Position numbers and translations under genes: made by a program | In this document: piece after piece, positions 12,721-13,725 of the stretch | How positions within the stretch are numbered: position 1 is the first letter of the stretch | Layout of the letters: each line of letters starts with the position of its first letter | Notes under the pieces: model-generated | Database searches by the model: none | What the model saw: only the letters and a program-made list of their open reading frames with translations | What the model was told of the DNA's origin: nothing | Assembly: GCA_021813225.1 (NCBI GenBank) | Contig: JAKALH010000029.1 | Coordinates: 1-13,725 of the forward strand | Length of the DNA stretch: 13,725 bases | Direction of reading: 5' to 3' | Source: Chloroflexota bacterium | GTDB lineage: Bacteria > Chloroflexota > Anaerolineae > J036 > Brachytrichaceae

Positions 12721-13725
12721 ATGAGCGACAAATCAGAACTAAAGCAGCCCGACACGGGCGCTGACAAGACGCGCCGGCAGACGCATACTCCGCCGCCGCA
12801 GCGGGATGGCTATGTCCCGGCGCCCGGCCAGACCCCTGCAAAGGGCGAGTCGGCCGGTACTCTGCCATCAGGTTCTCCTGCAGGCGCATCGGCTTCACGC
12901 CAGCCTGCCACACCCCCTGCTTCGTTCGACCGCAAAGGGCGCCCTACACGACAACCGACCCGTCCGGCGACCAGCCAGCCGGCTCCCACGCGGCAGAACG
13001 CACCGGCGGCTAAAACTACAACGGCGGCCGGCACACGTAAACCGCGCCGCCAGCGCACGCTGGGGATGCGGCTGGCACGGCTGTTCTTCGCGGCATCGCT
13101 GATCGTCGTCGTCCTGTTCTTTGCGGTGGTCGCCATCGGAGCCGCCGGCTACATTATCATCGGCGGCGAGGTGCCCAACAGCGCGCAATTGAAGGCGCGG
13201 CAGAGTTCGTTTGCCAGCACCAAGATATTCGACCGCAATGGGAATCTCATTGTCGAGTTGACCGACCCGACCAATCCCACGGCGGGGCGCCGCACCTATG
13301 TTTCGCTGAGCCAGATCAGCCCGTACGTGAAGCAGGCCACCATCGCCACCGAAGATCCCAACTTTTATCGCTATTCCGTGGGCTTCGACCCGATCGCCAT
13401 CATTCGCGTGCTCTATTACGCCATCACCGAGCGCGAGTTCGTCAGCGGCGGCAGCACCATCACACAGCAGGTCGCGCGCAACCTGCTGCTATCACCCGAA
13501 GAACGCAATTCGCGCAGCCTGATGCGCAAGTTCCGCGAGATCGTCCTGGCGAACTCGCTGGCGGAGCGCTACACGCGCGACGAGATCCTTGAGATTTACC
13601 TGAACGAGATTTACTACGCGAACCAGGCATACGGCATCGAAGCCGCCGCCGAAACCTACTTCGGCAAGCCCGCTTCGCAACTGGACCTGGCCGAGGCGTC
13701 GATGCTGGCCGGTATACCGCAGTCG
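12721..13725 (+). CDS. Class A penicillin-binding protein (GT51 transglycosylase), N-terminal part
   Basis: Bifunctional PBPs polymerise and cross-link peptidoglycan at the outer face of the cytoplasmic membrane. The window holds 335 codons; the rest, presumably including the transpeptidase domain, lies past the right edge. Residues 1-115 form a cytoplasmic tail rich in Pro, Ala, Thr, Arg and Gln; a single membrane anchor spans about 117-148. The GT51 domain follows, with catalytic E211 in ATEDPNFY, GGSTITQQVARNL (243-255), RKFREIVLANSLAERYTRDE and ILEIYLNEIYYANQAYGIEA. In the first motif the usual His appears as Y218, with one extra residue before the conserved Gly; in the second the usual Lys is Arg. 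The start at 12721 has only a weak GAAG immediately upstream. The long tail before a well-placed membrane segment supports it. A monofunctional transglycosylase is possible until the missing part is seen. Confidence 0.9.
   Translation, partial: MSDKSELKQPDTGADKTRRQTHTPPPQRDGYVPAPGQTPAKGESAGTLPSGSPAGASASRQPATPPASFDRKGRPTRQPTRPATSQPAPTRQNAPAAKTTTAAGTRKPRRQRTLGMRLARLFFAASLIVVVLFFAVVAIGAAGYIIIGGEVPNSAQLKARQSSFASTKIFDRNGNLIVELTDPTNPTAGRRTYVSLSQISPYVKQATIATEDPNFYRYSVGFDPIAIIRVLYYAITEREFVSGGSTITQQVARNLLLSPEERNSRSLMRKFREIVLANSLAERYTRDEILEIYLNEIYYANQAYGIEAAAETYFGKPASQLDLAEASMLAGIPQS

Noticed and set aside
12711..12764. A short out-of-frame ORF starting 10 bp before the penicillin-binding protein ATG, considered as a leader peptide
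   Set aside because: It has no ribosome binding site and overlaps the start region by chance; nothing suggests translational coupling.
1..13725. Defence system, prophage, CRISPR or biosynthetic gene cluster
   Set aside because: All recognised genes belong to repair, central carbon, sugar, translation-editing or cell-wall families; no array repeats, toxins, nucleases, integrases or assembly-line enzymes are present.

Overview
The window is a GC-rich stretch of a bacterial chromosome with ten confidently identified protein genes, one doubtful small ORF and no RNA gene, CRISPR array, insertion sequence or phage gene. The two-subunit gamma-alpha-fused 2-oxoacid:ferredoxin oxidoreductase, an SOS operator of the GAAC-N4-GTTC type and the style of the UvrA and penicillin-binding protein sequences would fit a Chloroflexota-like bacterium. 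That placement is an inference and is not proven here.

Layout, left to right. (1) 1-2095, minus: the first 698 codons of uvrA (nucleotide excision repair), with its C-terminus beyond the left edge. Its promoter and a perfect GAACATATGTTC SOS box lie just upstream. (2) 2220-6095, plus: a GntR/FCD-family regulator followed by korA and korB, which encode a CoA-dependent 2-oxoacid (probably 2-oxoglutarate):ferredoxin oxidoreductase. The unit ends at a strong intrinsic terminator. The uvrA and gntR promoters are back to back, with -35 hexamers 4 bp apart, and a 26-bp inverted repeat sits between the gntR promoter and its start codon. (3) 6116-9471, minus: an L-fucose/L-arabinose isomerase-like protein, the beta subunit of a pyruvate/branched-chain/acetoin dehydrogenase E1 without an alpha-subunit partner in view, and a VOC-fold metalloprotein. 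A perfect 15-bp hairpin separates the first two. (4) 9321-10145: an 825-bp spacer with the isomerase promoter, one doubtful 72-codon ORF and a terminator for the next gene. (5) 10146-12555, minus: a tight cluster (4- and 6-bp gaps) of a YbaK/ProX-type editing-domain protein, ribose-5-phosphate isomerase B and a beta-lactamase-fold serine hydrolase. (6) 12721-13725, plus: the start of a class A penicillin-binding protein (GT51 transglycosylase), cut by the right edge.

How the genes fit together: KorAB and the dehydrogenase E1 beta are two thiamine-diphosphate systems for oxidative decarboxylation of 2-oxoacids (ferredoxin-linked and lipoamide-linked). The GntR protein probably controls its own gene and korAB. 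The rest is housekeeping or peripheral sugar metabolism.

I do not see a convincing undescribed system. The most unusual points are a Gln in place of the Walker A Lys of the second UvrA ATPase site, the interlocked divergent uvrA/gntR-korAB control region with a palindromic candidate operator, and the possibly leaderless E1 beta promoter embedded in a hairpin.
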